23,766 nt of DNA from assembly GCA_934591725.1 (NCBI GenBank), contig CAKTPR010000025.1, positions 1-23,766 on the forward strand, given 5' to 3'. Of the stretch, positions 16,215-22,502 are shown one piece after another. A program made the translations under genes and the position numbers. Every line of letters starts with the position of its first letter. Within the stretch, counting starts at the first letter, position 1. This DNA is from an uncultured Oscillospiraceae bacterium. GTDB lineage: Bacteria; Bacillota; Clostridia; Oscillospirales; Oscillospiraceae. The notes under the pieces are model-generated. The model was not told the origin of the DNA, searched no databases, and saw nothing but the letters and a program-made list of their open reading frames with translations.

Positions 16215-17123
16215 TTACTCCTCAGCCTTTACGTCACCCTTGACGGCTTCGACAAGACCGCTGGCAAGACCTGCCACGCCCTGTATCTCGCTGGGGATAA
16301 TGATCTTCGTGGCCTTGCCGTTTGCCGCCGCGCTGAAGGCTTCCATCGCCTTGATCTTGATGACGGCTTCGGAGGGATCGGCTTCGTTGATGAGCCTGAT
16401 GCCCTCGGCGGTGGCTTTCTGAACCTTGAGGATAGCCTCGGCTTCGCCCTCGGCCTCAAGGATCTGCTGCTGCTTCTTTGCGTCGGCGCGGAGAATGGCG
16501 GATTCCTTCTCACCCTCGGCTTCGAGGATCGCGGCGCGCTTTTCACCCTCTGCGCGCAGGATGGCTTCACGGCGTTCACGCTCGGCCTTCATCTGCTTCT
16601 CCATTGCGTTCTGGATCTCCTTGGGCGGCAGGATGTTCTTGAGCTCGACGCGGTTGACCTTGATGCCCCACGGGTCGGTGGCTTCGTCAAGGATGGTGCG
16701 CATCTTGGTGTTGATGATATCGCGGCTGGTAAGGCACTGGTCGAGTTCGAGATCGCCGATGATGTTTCTCAGTGTGGTGGCGGAGAGGTTCTCGATGGCG
16801 ACCATGGGCTGCTCAATGCCGTAGGTGTAGAGCTTGGGGTCGGTGATCTGGAAATAGACGACGGTGTCTATCTGCATGGTGACGTTATCCTTGGTGATAA
16901 CGGGCTGGGGCGGGAAGTCTGCGACCTGCTCCTTGAGCGTGACCACCTTGGCGACCTTCTCGACAAAGGGGATCTTGAAATGCAGGCCGACGTTCCACGT
17001 CGTCTTATACGCGCCGAGGAACTCGATGACGTAGGCCTTTGCCTGCTGCACGATGCGAATGCAGCGGACAAGGATAAAGATAACGACGAGCAGCAGAATC
17101 GCGATGGAAATGATCTCTGGCAT
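16215..17123 (-). CDS. SPFH/Band 7 (stomatin-like, QmcA-type) membrane protein
   Basis: The protein is 302 aa. Start 17123 is chosen because AGGAGGAGAAACC precedes it and a transmembrane helix (about 3-23) follows at once. The SPFH domain covers about 25-190, with AYVIEFLGAYKTTWNVGLHFKIPF, VTMQIDTVVYFQITDPKLY and NLSATTLRNIIGDLELDQ. A long charged coiled coil with repeated AEGEK and AEGEAEA units (about 195-260) and a small Ala/Gly-rich tail follow. Such proteins form large oligomeric cages or microdomains in the membrane. It lies 32 nt after an NfeD gene, the classical partner of stomatin-like proteins, and ends at its own terminator. Confidence 0.93.
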   Translation of the reverse strand: MPEIISIAILLLVVIFILVRCIRIVQQAKAYVIEFLGAYKTTWNVGLHFKIPFVEKVAKVVTLKEQVADFPPQPVITKDNVTMQIDTVVYFQITDPKLYTYGIEQPMVAIENLSATTLRNIIGDLELDQCLTSRDIINTKMRTILDEATDPWGIKVNRVELKNILPPKEIQNAMEKQMKAERERREAILRAEGEKRAAILEAEGEKESAILRADAKKQQQILEAEGEAEAILKVQKATAEGIRLINEADPSEAVIKIKAMEAFSAAANGKATKIIIPSEIQGVAGLASGLVEAVKGDVKAEE

Positions 17124-17155
17124 GGTTTCTCCTCCTGAATATTGATTAAAAATTT

Positions 17156-17602
17156 TTACTTTACTATGAGCTTTACGCCCTCTATTTTCACAACGGTCAT
17201 GACCTTGCCGGTCTCGGCCTTGCCGTCCGGCTCCTCGGTGCGGGCAGTCCACACCTTGCCGCCGACGGTCACAGCGCCGGTGCCGAGGACATTGTCGATC
17301 GCCTCAGTGACGACGCACTCCTTGCCGATGAGCATATCCGCGTTCGTCGGCGTGGCGCGGGAGTTGACGTATTTCTTCGCAAACGGCCTTGTCAGGCACA
17401 GCGTCAGGATCGACACGGCGAAGAACCAGAGCACCTGGAGCCAGAGCGGCGCGCCGAGGATCGCAGAGATCATGGCGGCAAACGCGCCAATCGCGAACCA
17501 TATCGACACAAGCCCCGGTACGATACCCTCGATTATCAGCAGAACGATCATCGCGACCAGCCACACGGCCGTCATACTAAACCCGCCGGGATAAAAAAGC
17601 AT
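17156..17602 (-). CDS. NfeD family membrane protein
   Basis: The protein is 148 aa. The N-terminal half has three or four helices (MTAVWLVAMIVLLIIEGIV, SIWFAIGAFAAMISAIL, VLWFFAVSILTLCLTRPF). The C-terminal half is a small OB-like beta domain with IGKECVVTEAIDNVLGTGAVTVGGKVW, the NfeD signature. I keep the start at 17602 because GGAG stands 7 nt before it; ATG at 17575 is possible and removes nine residues. NfeD proteins assist or anchor SPFH proteins, here encoded next. An operon is supported by the 32-nt gap, a shared promoter at 17662-17690 and a shared terminator. Confidence 0.9.
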   Translation of the reverse strand: MLFYPGGFSMTAVWLVAMIVLLIIEGIVPGLVSIWFAIGAFAAMISAILGAPLWLQVLWFFAVSILTLCLTRPFAKKYVNSRATPTNADMLIGKECVVTEAIDNVLGTGAVTVGGKVWTARTEEPDGKAETGKVMTVVKIEGVKLIVK

Positions 17603-17661
17603 ACAGCGTCTCCGATCCGCCGCCGCGGCTCACGCGCCGGGCGGCTGCAATTATTACTTAC

Positions 17662-17690
17662 ATTATATCTTGTCCGCAAATTTTACGCAA
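17662..17690 (-). promoter_or_regulatory. Promoter of the NfeD-SPFH operon
   Basis: On the minus strand TTGCGT (17690-17685) and TATAAT (17667-17662) are 17 nt apart, about 60 nt upstream of the NfeD start. The plus strand of the same 216-nt divergent gap has only a weak candidate for the YerC-like gene (TTGTGT 17718-17723, TACAAT 17743-17748, 19-nt spacer). Confidence 0.7.
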
Positions 17691-17818
17691 GAGCCATTAT
17701 CAGGCATATGTTAAATTTTGTGTAAACAGCCCCGCTGCCCTTTACAATTTCCCTTTTATGATGTAAAGTACGAATCAGATAAAGCGTGAAACAACATGGT
17801 TTGACCGGGGAGGTAAAA

Positions 17819-18115
17819 ATGAATAAGACCCAGAAAAAAGAACGCAACGAGGACATGTATAAGGCGATACTGTCACTGAGAACGCTTGATGAGTGCATGC
17901 GCTTCTTTGACGATCTGTGCACCGCGCCGGAGCTTATCGCGATGGAGCAGCGCTTCCGGGTCGCGGACTGCCTGAATAACGGCATGATCTATAACGATAT
18001 CCTCGCCGAGACCGGCGCGTCGAGCGCGACCATCAGCCGCGTCAACCGCTCCCTCCAGTACGGTGCGGGCGGCTATGAGCTCGCATTTGAGCGCCTGAAG
18101 GAGAGCGGGAAGTGA
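17819..18115 (+). CDS. YerC/YecD family TrpR-like DNA-binding protein
   Basis: The protein is 98 aa. Start 17819 is selected by GGGGAGG 5 nt upstream. The sequence LRTLDECMRFFDDLCTAPELIAMEQRFRVADCLNNGMIYNDILAETGASSATISRVNRSL is the TrpR-superfamily helix-turn-helix typical of YerC. The recognition helix is ASSATISRVNRSLQYG. TrpR itself binds tryptophan, but YerC members lack evidence for a ligand. It overlaps the methyltransferase gene by 4 nt (GTGA) and is probably co-transcribed with it. Target genes cannot be predicted here. Confidence 0.9.
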   Translation: MNKTQKKERNEDMYKAILSLRTLDECMRFFDDLCTAPELIAMEQRFRVADCLNNGMIYNDILAETGASSATISRVNRSLQYGAGGYELAFERLKESGK

Positions 18116-18840
18116 GCTGCTACAATGGCCTTGCTCCGTGGTACGATAAGCTGACCGGGGATGTCCCATACGGGAGCTTTGCCGATTTTTACGAGGAAGA
18201 GTTCCGCAGCGACGGCGGGGAGTTCTCGATGCTGCTCGATCTCTGTTGCGGCACGGGGACGCTCACATGGGAGCTTGCGCGGCGCGGCTATGAGATGATC
18301 GCGGTGGATCAGTCGCCGGATATGCTGATGGAGGCGCAGTCCAAGGCTGTGCCCGGCGTCACGCCGCCGCTGTTTATCTGTCAGGAGGCCGGGGAGCTTG
18401 ACCTTTACGGCACGGTGGACGCGGCGGTCTGCTCGCTCGACGGGATGAATTATATCCCCGCAGAGGAGCTGCCGGAGCTGTTTCACCGGCTGCACCTGTT
18501 CATCCGCCCGGAGGGGCTGCTGATCTTCGATATCCGCGCGCCGGAGTTCCTGCGCGCGCTCGACGGGGATATCTTCGTCGATGAGAAAGAGGACGTGCTC
18601 TGCCTCTGGCGCGCTGATTTCGACGAGGAGCTTTCGGCCATCGTCTACGGCATGGATATCTTCTCGCTCGAAAGGCGCGGCCTGTGGTCGCGGGAGAGCG
18701 AGGAGCATATTGAATATGCGCACACGCCGGAAAAGCTGCGCGCACTGCTTGAAGCGGCGGGCTTCGGCGATGTTGCCGTAAGACACGACTGCCCGCAGGG
18801 CAACGCGGGGAGAATATTTATCACTGCAAAAAGGAAGTAA
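18112..18840 (+). CDS. Class I SAM-dependent methyltransferase
   Basis: The protein is 242 aa with a GTG start at 18112 inside the GTGA overlap with the regulator. The N-terminus (YNGLAPWYDKL) is typical of this methyltransferase family. LLDLCCGTGTLTWELARRGYEMIAVDQSPDML at about 42-73 holds the glycine-rich SAM motif I and the acidic end of strand 2. DAAVCSLDGMNYI at about 102-114 supplies motif IV, and FIRPEGLLIFDI the later strand. The substrate is unknown; small-molecule methylation is likely from the family. An 11-nt gap to Hsp33 suggests a three-gene operon (YerC-like, methyltransferase, Hsp33). Confidence 0.9.
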   Translation: MSCYNGLAPWYDKLTGDVPYGSFADFYEEEFRSDGGEFSMLLDLCCGTGTLTWELARRGYEMIAVDQSPDMLMEAQSKAVPGVTPPLFICQEAGELDLYGTVDAAVCSLDGMNYIPAEELPELFHRLHLFIRPEGLLIFDIRAPEFLRALDGDIFVDEKEDVLCLWRADFDEELSAIVYGMDIFSLERRGLWSRESEEHIEYAHTPEKLRALLEAAGFGDVAVRHDCPQGNAGRIFITAKRK

Positions 18841-18851
18841 ACGGAGATTTT

Positions 18852-19730
18852 ATGGACAGAATAATCAGAGCGACCGCCGGTGACGGCGCGATAAAGATGG
18901 CGGTAATAAACGCACGCGACACTGTGGAGCGCGCAAGGCAGATACACGGCTGCGCGCCGACGGCCTGCGCCGCGCTTGGGCGCACGCTGTGCGCAGCCTC
19001 GCTCATGGGGCAGGATATGAAGGAAGAGAACGCCGCGCTCACGATACGCATTAACGGCGGCGGCCCGCTGGGCGGCATCGTCGCCGTGTCCGACTGCGAG
19101 GGCAATGTGCGCGGCTATGTGGGCAACCCTGCGACGGAGCTTCCGCTGCGCAGCGACGGCAAGCTCAATGTCGGCGCCGCCGTCGGACGGGACGGCATGT
19201 TCACCGTCAGCCGTGACATTGGGCTCAAAGAGCCGTATATCGGTTCGGTCGAGCTCGTCAGCGGCGAGATCGCCGAGGATCTGACGGCGTATCTGCTGGA
19301 GAGCGAGCAGGTGCCGTCCGCGTGCGCGCTTGGTGTGCTCGTGGATACAGACTGCACGGTAAAGGCGGCGGGCGGCTTCATCGTCCAGCTCATGCCCGGC
19401 GCGGAGGAGGAGATCATCTCCCGGCTCGAAGACAATATCTTCATGATGGATCAGCTGACCACCATACTCAGCGAGGACGGCGAGGAGGAGCTTTTCCGTC
19501 AGGTGCTCAAGGGCTTTGACTACCACACCGTGGGCGAGCACCCGATCGGGTACCGCTGCTACTGCAGCCGCGAGCGTGTGCTTGACGCGCTGCGCTGCGT
19601 GAGCGCGGAGGAGATAGAGGAGATCGCGGCTGAGGGGAAGGATGTTTCCGTCAGCTGCCAGTTCTGCGATAAAGTCTATGACTTTACGCCCGACGAGCTG
19701 AGAGAAATAAGCACTCCGGAAAAAACTTGA
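18852..19730 (+). CDS. hslO: Redox-regulated chaperone Hsp33
   Basis: The protein is 292 aa, standard for Hsp33. The N-terminal chaperone domain begins DRIIRATAGDGAIKMAVINARDTVE and includes INGGGPLGGIVAVSDCEGNVRGYVGNP. The C-terminal zinc redox switch is complete: Cys236-x-Cys238 (RCYCSRERV) and Cys269-x2-Cys272 (CQFCDKVYDF). On oxidation the zinc is lost, disulfides form and the holdase is activated. The start at ATG 18852 has GGAG upstream. It is the last gene of the run. I see no terminator before the tRNA promoter 20 nt further on. Confidence 0.96.
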   Translation: MDRIIRATAGDGAIKMAVINARDTVERARQIHGCAPTACAALGRTLCAASLMGQDMKEENAALTIRINGGGPLGGIVAVSDCEGNVRGYVGNPATELPLRSDGKLNVGAAVGRDGMFTVSRDIGLKEPYIGSVELVSGEIAEDLTAYLLESEQVPSACALGVLVDTDCTVKAAGGFIVQLMPGAEEEIISRLEDNIFMMDQLTTILSEDGEEELFRQVLKGFDYHTVGEHPIGYRCYCSRERVLDALRCVSAEEIEEIAAEGKDVSVSCQFCDKVYDFTPDELREISTPEKT

Positions 19731-19749
19731 AGAAATTTGAAATAGGATA

Positions 19750-19778
19750 TTGACAACTCGGCTTTTTTTTAGTATTAT
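19750..19778 (+). promoter_or_regulatory. Promoter of the tRNA array
   Basis: A consensus TTGACA (19750-19755) and TATTAT (19773-19778) are separated by 17 nt. A run of eight T falls within the spacer. The first tRNA starts 17 nt after the -10 box. Confidence 0.8.
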
Positions 19779-19794
19779 AACCTAGCTGTCACGC

Positions 19795-19871
19795 GGGAGC
19801 ATAGCTCAGCTGGTTAGAGCACCTGCCTTACAAGCAGGGGGTCACTGGTTCGAGTCCAGTTGTTCCCACCA
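19795..19871 (+). tRNA. tRNA-Val (TAC)
   Basis: This is a full cloverleaf of 77 nt. The acceptor GGGAGCA pairs with TGTTCCC (19861-19867), the anticodon stem is CCTGC/GCAGG with loop CTTACAA (anticodon TAC), and the T loop is TTCGAGT. ACCA is encoded. Confidence 0.97.
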
Positions 19872-19886
19872 TCCTGTTTCATATTT

Positions 19887-19961
<75 letters not shown>

Positions 19962-19962
<1 letters not shown>

Positions 19963-19983
19963 CTCGTCTGATTCCAGACGAGT
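19962..19983. repeat. Perfect 9-bp hairpin between tRNA-Phe and tRNA-Gly
   Basis: ACTCGTCTG (19962-19970) and CAGACGAGT (19975-19983) are perfectly complementary around a 4-nt loop, directly after the CCA of tRNA-Phe (the first base is its last A). No T tract follows, so it is more likely a spacer or processing structure than a terminator. Confidence 0.75.
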
Positions 19984-19986
19984 CAT

Positions 19987-20062
19987 GCGGGCATAGCTCA
20001 TCCGGTAGAGCGCCACCTTGCCAAGGTGGAGGTAGCGAGTTCGAGCCTCGTTGCCCGCTCCA
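19987..20062 (+). tRNA. tRNA-Gly (GCC)
   Basis: The gene is 76 nt. The acceptor GCGGGCA pairs with TGCCCGC (20052-20058). The anticodon stem is CCACC/GGTGG with loop TTGCCAA (GCC), and the T loop contains TTCGAGC. TCCA is encoded at the end. Confidence 0.97.
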
Positions 20063-20096
20063 TTTATATCAGCTCTGTTTATGCAGGGCTGCATAT

Positions 20097-20170
20097 GGCG
20101 CCATAGCCAAGTGGTAAGGCAGCGGACTGCAAATCCGCGACCCCCAGTTCAAGTCTGGGTGGCGCCTCCA
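20097..20170 (+). tRNA. tRNA-Cys (GCA)
   Basis: The gene is 74 nt. The acceptor GGCGCCA pairs with TGGCGCC (20160-20166). The anticodon stem is GCGGA/TCCGC with loop CTGCAAA (GCA). TCCA is encoded. It is the last tRNA of the array, followed by a strong terminator. Confidence 0.97.
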
Positions 20171-20186
20171 TCATTGTCAGCCAATT

Positions 20187-20219
20187 TTGAGGACATTGCG
20201 TCAAACGCAGTGTCCTCAA
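20187..20219. repeat. 14-bp inverted repeat downstream of tRNA-Cys
   Basis: TTGAGGACATTGCG (20187-20200) and CGCAGTGTCCTCAA (20206-20219) pair over 14 bp with one T-G wobble and a 5-nt loop. No T tract follows. It may form a composite 3' structure with the terminator that begins 3 nt later. Confidence 0.75.
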
Positions 20220-20222
20220 GGC

Positions 20223-20260
20223 TTTCCGGGCACAAAAGGCCCGGAAAATTTTTTTGTTTT
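20223..20260 (+). terminator. Intrinsic terminator of the tRNA array
   Basis: TTTCCGGGC (20223-20231) and GCCCGGAAA (20239-20247) are perfectly complementary over 9 bp with a 7-nt loop, followed by T7, G and T4. Confidence 0.93.
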
Positions 20261-20273
20261 TCCATTGATGACA

Positions 20274-20307
20274 GACCCTGTTCTCCCAGACTTGAACAGG
20301 GTCTTTT
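20274..20307 (+). terminator. Second terminator-like hairpin after the tRNA array
   Basis: GACCCTGTTC (20274-20283) and GAACAGGGTC (20294-20303) are a perfect 10-bp stem with a 10-nt loop followed by TTTT. Confidence 0.65.
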
Positions 20308-20404
20308 CCATATTTTAGGTAATATAGCTACTGTGTTCTCCTGCTGCGCGACCGAAATACAAACATGTACCGAAATTTTCAAAAAATAAATATCACAAAA
20401 ATTC

Positions 20405-20450
20405 AAGCGTCGGATTGTTGGTTTTGTAGAATTAACGATCCGGCGCTTTT
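20405..20450 (+). terminator. Weak terminator-like stem upstream of the sortase remnant
   Basis: AAGCGTCGGAT (20405-20415) and ATCCGGCGCTT (20438-20448) pair over 11 bp with one wobble, loop 22 nt, followed by two more T. The 336 nt between tRNA-Cys and the sortase remnant hold these hairpins and no gene that I can recognise. Confidence 0.4.
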
Positions 20451-20507
20451 GCCATAGCCGGAGGTAAGTTAATGAGCAAGTAATTTGGATAGACAACAAA
20501 ATATTAA

Positions 20508-21014
20508 ATCAGCAACACTTGGCTGTACGAAGGCAAGCAGATAGCGCTCACAAATGCGGCGGCATACGAGCAGCCTGCATTCATCCTTACACAGTACGGC
20601 TTGCAGGATGAGACCTTCGGGATAATCTACATTCCGAAGCTTGAGGTGACCTTACCGTTGTATCTCGGCGCGAACGATGAGAACATGGCAAATGGCGCGG
20701 CAGTTCTTGGACAGACGAGTGTTCCCATCGGCGGGGTCAATACCAATTCCGTGATCGCCGGTCATCGCGGCTGGAACGGATACCCGTATTTTCTGAATCT
20801 CGATGAGCTTCAGATTGGCGACACTGTTTACATAGATAACGTATGGACGCTGATGAAGTACGAGGTGGCGGATATACAGGTCATCTCGCCGGACGATGTT
20901 GATGCGATAAAGATACAGGAGGGACGCGACCTTGTGACTCTCCTGACCTGCCATCCGCCGAACACCGGTGGGCGGCAGAGGCTTCTCGTTTTCTGCGAGA
21001 GAGTAAGTGAATAA
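20508..21014 (+). pseudogene. 5'-truncated sortase (class C-like) remnant
   Basis: The coding sequence reads SNTWLYEGKQIALTNAAAYE onward from 20511, the second codon after a TAA at 20505-20507, to TAA 21012-21014. It has the sortase catalytic triad: His in VIAGHRG, Cys in TLLTCHPPNT and Arg in TGGRQRLLVFCER, plus FGIIYIPKLEVTLPLYLGA. The N-terminal signal anchor is absent. Upstream in the same frame is a well-placed GGAGG and ATG at 20472 (MSK) but with TAA 20481, TAG 20490 and TAA 20505 before the conserved part. TTG at 20601 could start a shorter 137-residue protein lacking the first strand and anchor. Sortases join secreted proteins to the wall or build pili. I read this as a decayed gene at the boundary of accessory DNA; no pilin or LPxTG protein is visible. 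Confidence 0.7.
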
Positions 21015-21051
21015 AAAAGCAGTGAACTCTGGATCAAATAGAGTTCACTGC
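21012..21051 (-). terminator. Terminator of the Fic gene
   Basis: GCAGTGAACTCT (21019-21030) and AGAGTTCACTGC (21040-21051) form a perfect 12-bp stem with a 9-nt loop. On the minus strand six T follow the stem, 39 nt past the Fic stop. The stop of the sortase remnant overlaps its edge. Confidence 0.88.
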
Positions 21052-21090
21052 TGCTTGAATCAAATTATTCCTCAGTACTGAATGGCCTCC

Positions 21091-22137
21091 CTATGCTCTA
21101 ATATACCGTGACGCTCGTCCTGTGCCTATCCGCTTTGCGGCACCCGCACGAACCATTTCGCCGAGAACTGCCTCAACTGTCGTCGGGCTGACATCGGGGA
21201 GAATTCTGCATATCTCAGCTTTCGATATCGGTGTCAGGCTGTTCAGAACAGTCGCTTCAATGCGGGTTTTCTTTGTTACCTTCTTCCCGTGAACAACAGC
21301 AAAGCGCTTGTCCAGCTCCTTATAGCACATATACAGAGTTGAGAGAAAATTCTCTATGAACGGGAAATAGGAGTTTTCATTCGTGTCCCACCCCGCCGAT
21401 GACTGCCGCAGCGCCTCATAATAATATGCCTTGTAATCGTTGATCTGTTCCTCAAAGGACACATACTTACCGGCATCAAAGCCATTCTTATATAGCAGCA
21501 GAAGTGAGAGCAGACGGGACATCCGGCCATTGCCGTCTCTGAACGGATGGATGCAGAGAAAGTCCAGAATCACACATGGGATCAGCAAAAGCTGGTTGAT
21601 GTTTGCGTCGCTTCGAGCGTCCAGATAAGCGAGTTCCAACTGCTCCATTGCTTCCGGGGTCTCGATTGCGGGAGTCGGACGGAAGCGAACGCGGCGGTTC
21701 CCATCAGCGTCAATCTCCAGAATCACATTGTCGTCTGTCTTATACTTCCCGCCGTATTCATAGCCTGTAAAGCCCATCATCATTTCGTGCAGCCGAAGAA
21801 TATCTCTCTGGCGGAAGTCGATATGCTCATACCCCAGATGGATCTCATTCAGGGCGTCTCTGTACCCGGCAATCTCTGCTTCGTTGTGGTTCAGCGGAGC
21901 GCTGTTCTGATTGACGATAGCAGCAATACGCTCGTCGCTTGTTACGATGCCCTCGATAGCATTGGAGCTTTTGATCGACTGTATCTTTGCGACAGCTTCC
22001 AACTCTGTAAAGATCTTCGAGTATTCTTCCTTGCGCACGCCTGCCATAGTTTTCAGCGCGGCAATGTTTGAAGTCAGATTCACGAGATTTGCGGGCAGCA
22101 GCCCATTATTCAAAAAAGAGTAATCAAATTTTCTCAT
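21091..22137 (-). CDS. Fic domain protein (class II, DUF4172/winged-helix type)
   Basis: The protein is 348 aa if the ATG at 22137 is used (MRKFDYSFLNN); a GTG at 22158 would add seven residues and has no better ribosome binding site. An intact Fic active site, HPFRDGNGRMSR, lies at about 197-208. An N-terminal inhibitory helix motif (S/T)xxxE(G/N) is present as SNAIEG at about 58-63, which marks class II autoinhibited Fic proteins. A C-terminal winged-helix domain (about 275-348) ends SRYIRA. Fic proteins usually transfer AMP from ATP to a protein Ser, Thr or Tyr. Targets of this type are unknown. It stands alone between the sortase remnant and the recombinase module, and its AT-rich upstream region contains two dyads. 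Confidence 0.92.
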   Translation of the reverse strand: MRKFDYSFLNNGLLPANLVNLTSNIAALKTMAGVRKEEYSKIFTELEAVAKIQSIKSSNAIEGIVTSDERIAAIVNQNSAPLNHNEAEIAGYRDALNEIHLGYEHIDFRQRDILRLHEMMMGFTGYEYGGKYKTDDNVILEIDADGNRRVRFRPTPAIETPEAMEQLELAYLDARSDANINQLLLIPCVILDFLCIHPFRDGNGRMSRLLSLLLLYKNGFDAGKYVSFEEQINDYKAYYYEALRQSSAGWDTNENSYFPFIENFLSTLYMCYKELDKRFAVVHGKKVTKKTRIEATVLNSLTPISKAEICRILPDVSPTTVEAVLGEMVRAGAAKRIGTGRASRYIRA

Positions 22138-22150
22138 ACAGCGCCAACCT

Positions 22151-22184
22151 TTCTGCACCTAAATATAACATATTATATGCAGAA
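22151..22184. promoter_or_regulatory. Dyad around the Fic promoter
   Basis: TTCTGCA (22151-22157) and TGCAGAA (22178-22184) are inverted around a 20-nt AT-rich spacer that contains TATAAT on the minus strand (22177-22172), a plausible -10 box for the Fic gene. No good -35 box was found. A repressor site is possible but unproven. Confidence 0.4.
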
Positions 22185-22204
22185 AAGCAAGCACGTATTG
22201 CTGA

Positions 22205-22240
22205 TAGCTGCACATAATCAAGATATAATATGTGCAGCTA
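22205..22240. promoter_or_regulatory. 12-bp palindromic operator-like site before the small ORF
   Basis: TAGCTGCACATA (22205-22216) and TATGTGCAGCTA (22229-22240) are perfect inverted repeats with a 12-nt spacer. TATAAT (22224-22229) on the plus strand falls inside it, so a bound protein would cover the -10 region of the small ORF and recombinase transcript. No consensus -35 box is at the right distance. Confidence 0.6.
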
Positions 22241-22282
22241 CTCATGTTAATCACAATATAACGAAAGGAATTGAGATATCCA

Positions 22283-22426
22283 ATGACAGCAGACATAGAC
22301 CTGTGGGTAACGGCGACGATCCTCAGAGAGCTGCGAAACAACGGTCTGATAACGCAGAAAGAGGCTGAAAAGATACTTTCCCACGTTGCAAAACAGACCG
22401 GCGCTACACTTATTATTTCTGTCTGA
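22283..22426 (+). CDS. Small 47-residue ORF with SHOCT-like motif
   Basis: This short ORF reads MTADIDLWVTATILRELRNN followed by GLITQKEAEKILSHVAKQTG and a hydrophobic tail ALTLI-like TLIISV, ending TGA. The segment LRNNGLITQKEAEKIL matches the SHOCT-like helical hairpin pattern (GLIT/EEEYEKK) seen in small proteins next to serine recombinases. GAAAGGAA is 12-13 nt upstream, which is on the long side. It is 76 nt before the recombinase start and probably in the same transcript. Function is unknown; I cannot exclude a non-translated leader. Confidence 0.55.
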   Translation: MTADIDLWVTATILRELRNNGLITQKEAEKILSHVAKQTGATLIISV

Positions 22427-22502
22427 AAATGCTCATGTTTCAGTAGCTTTGTGAAAGGTGTTGTGGTATTGTGTGTTGCTGCAGAGGGAGGTGAACCGAC
22501 GC

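Noticed and set aside
20187..20307. attL-type direct repeat of a tRNA 3' end
   Set aside because: I found no repeat of a tRNA 3' end within the window, and large serine recombinases generally do not use tRNA 3' ends.
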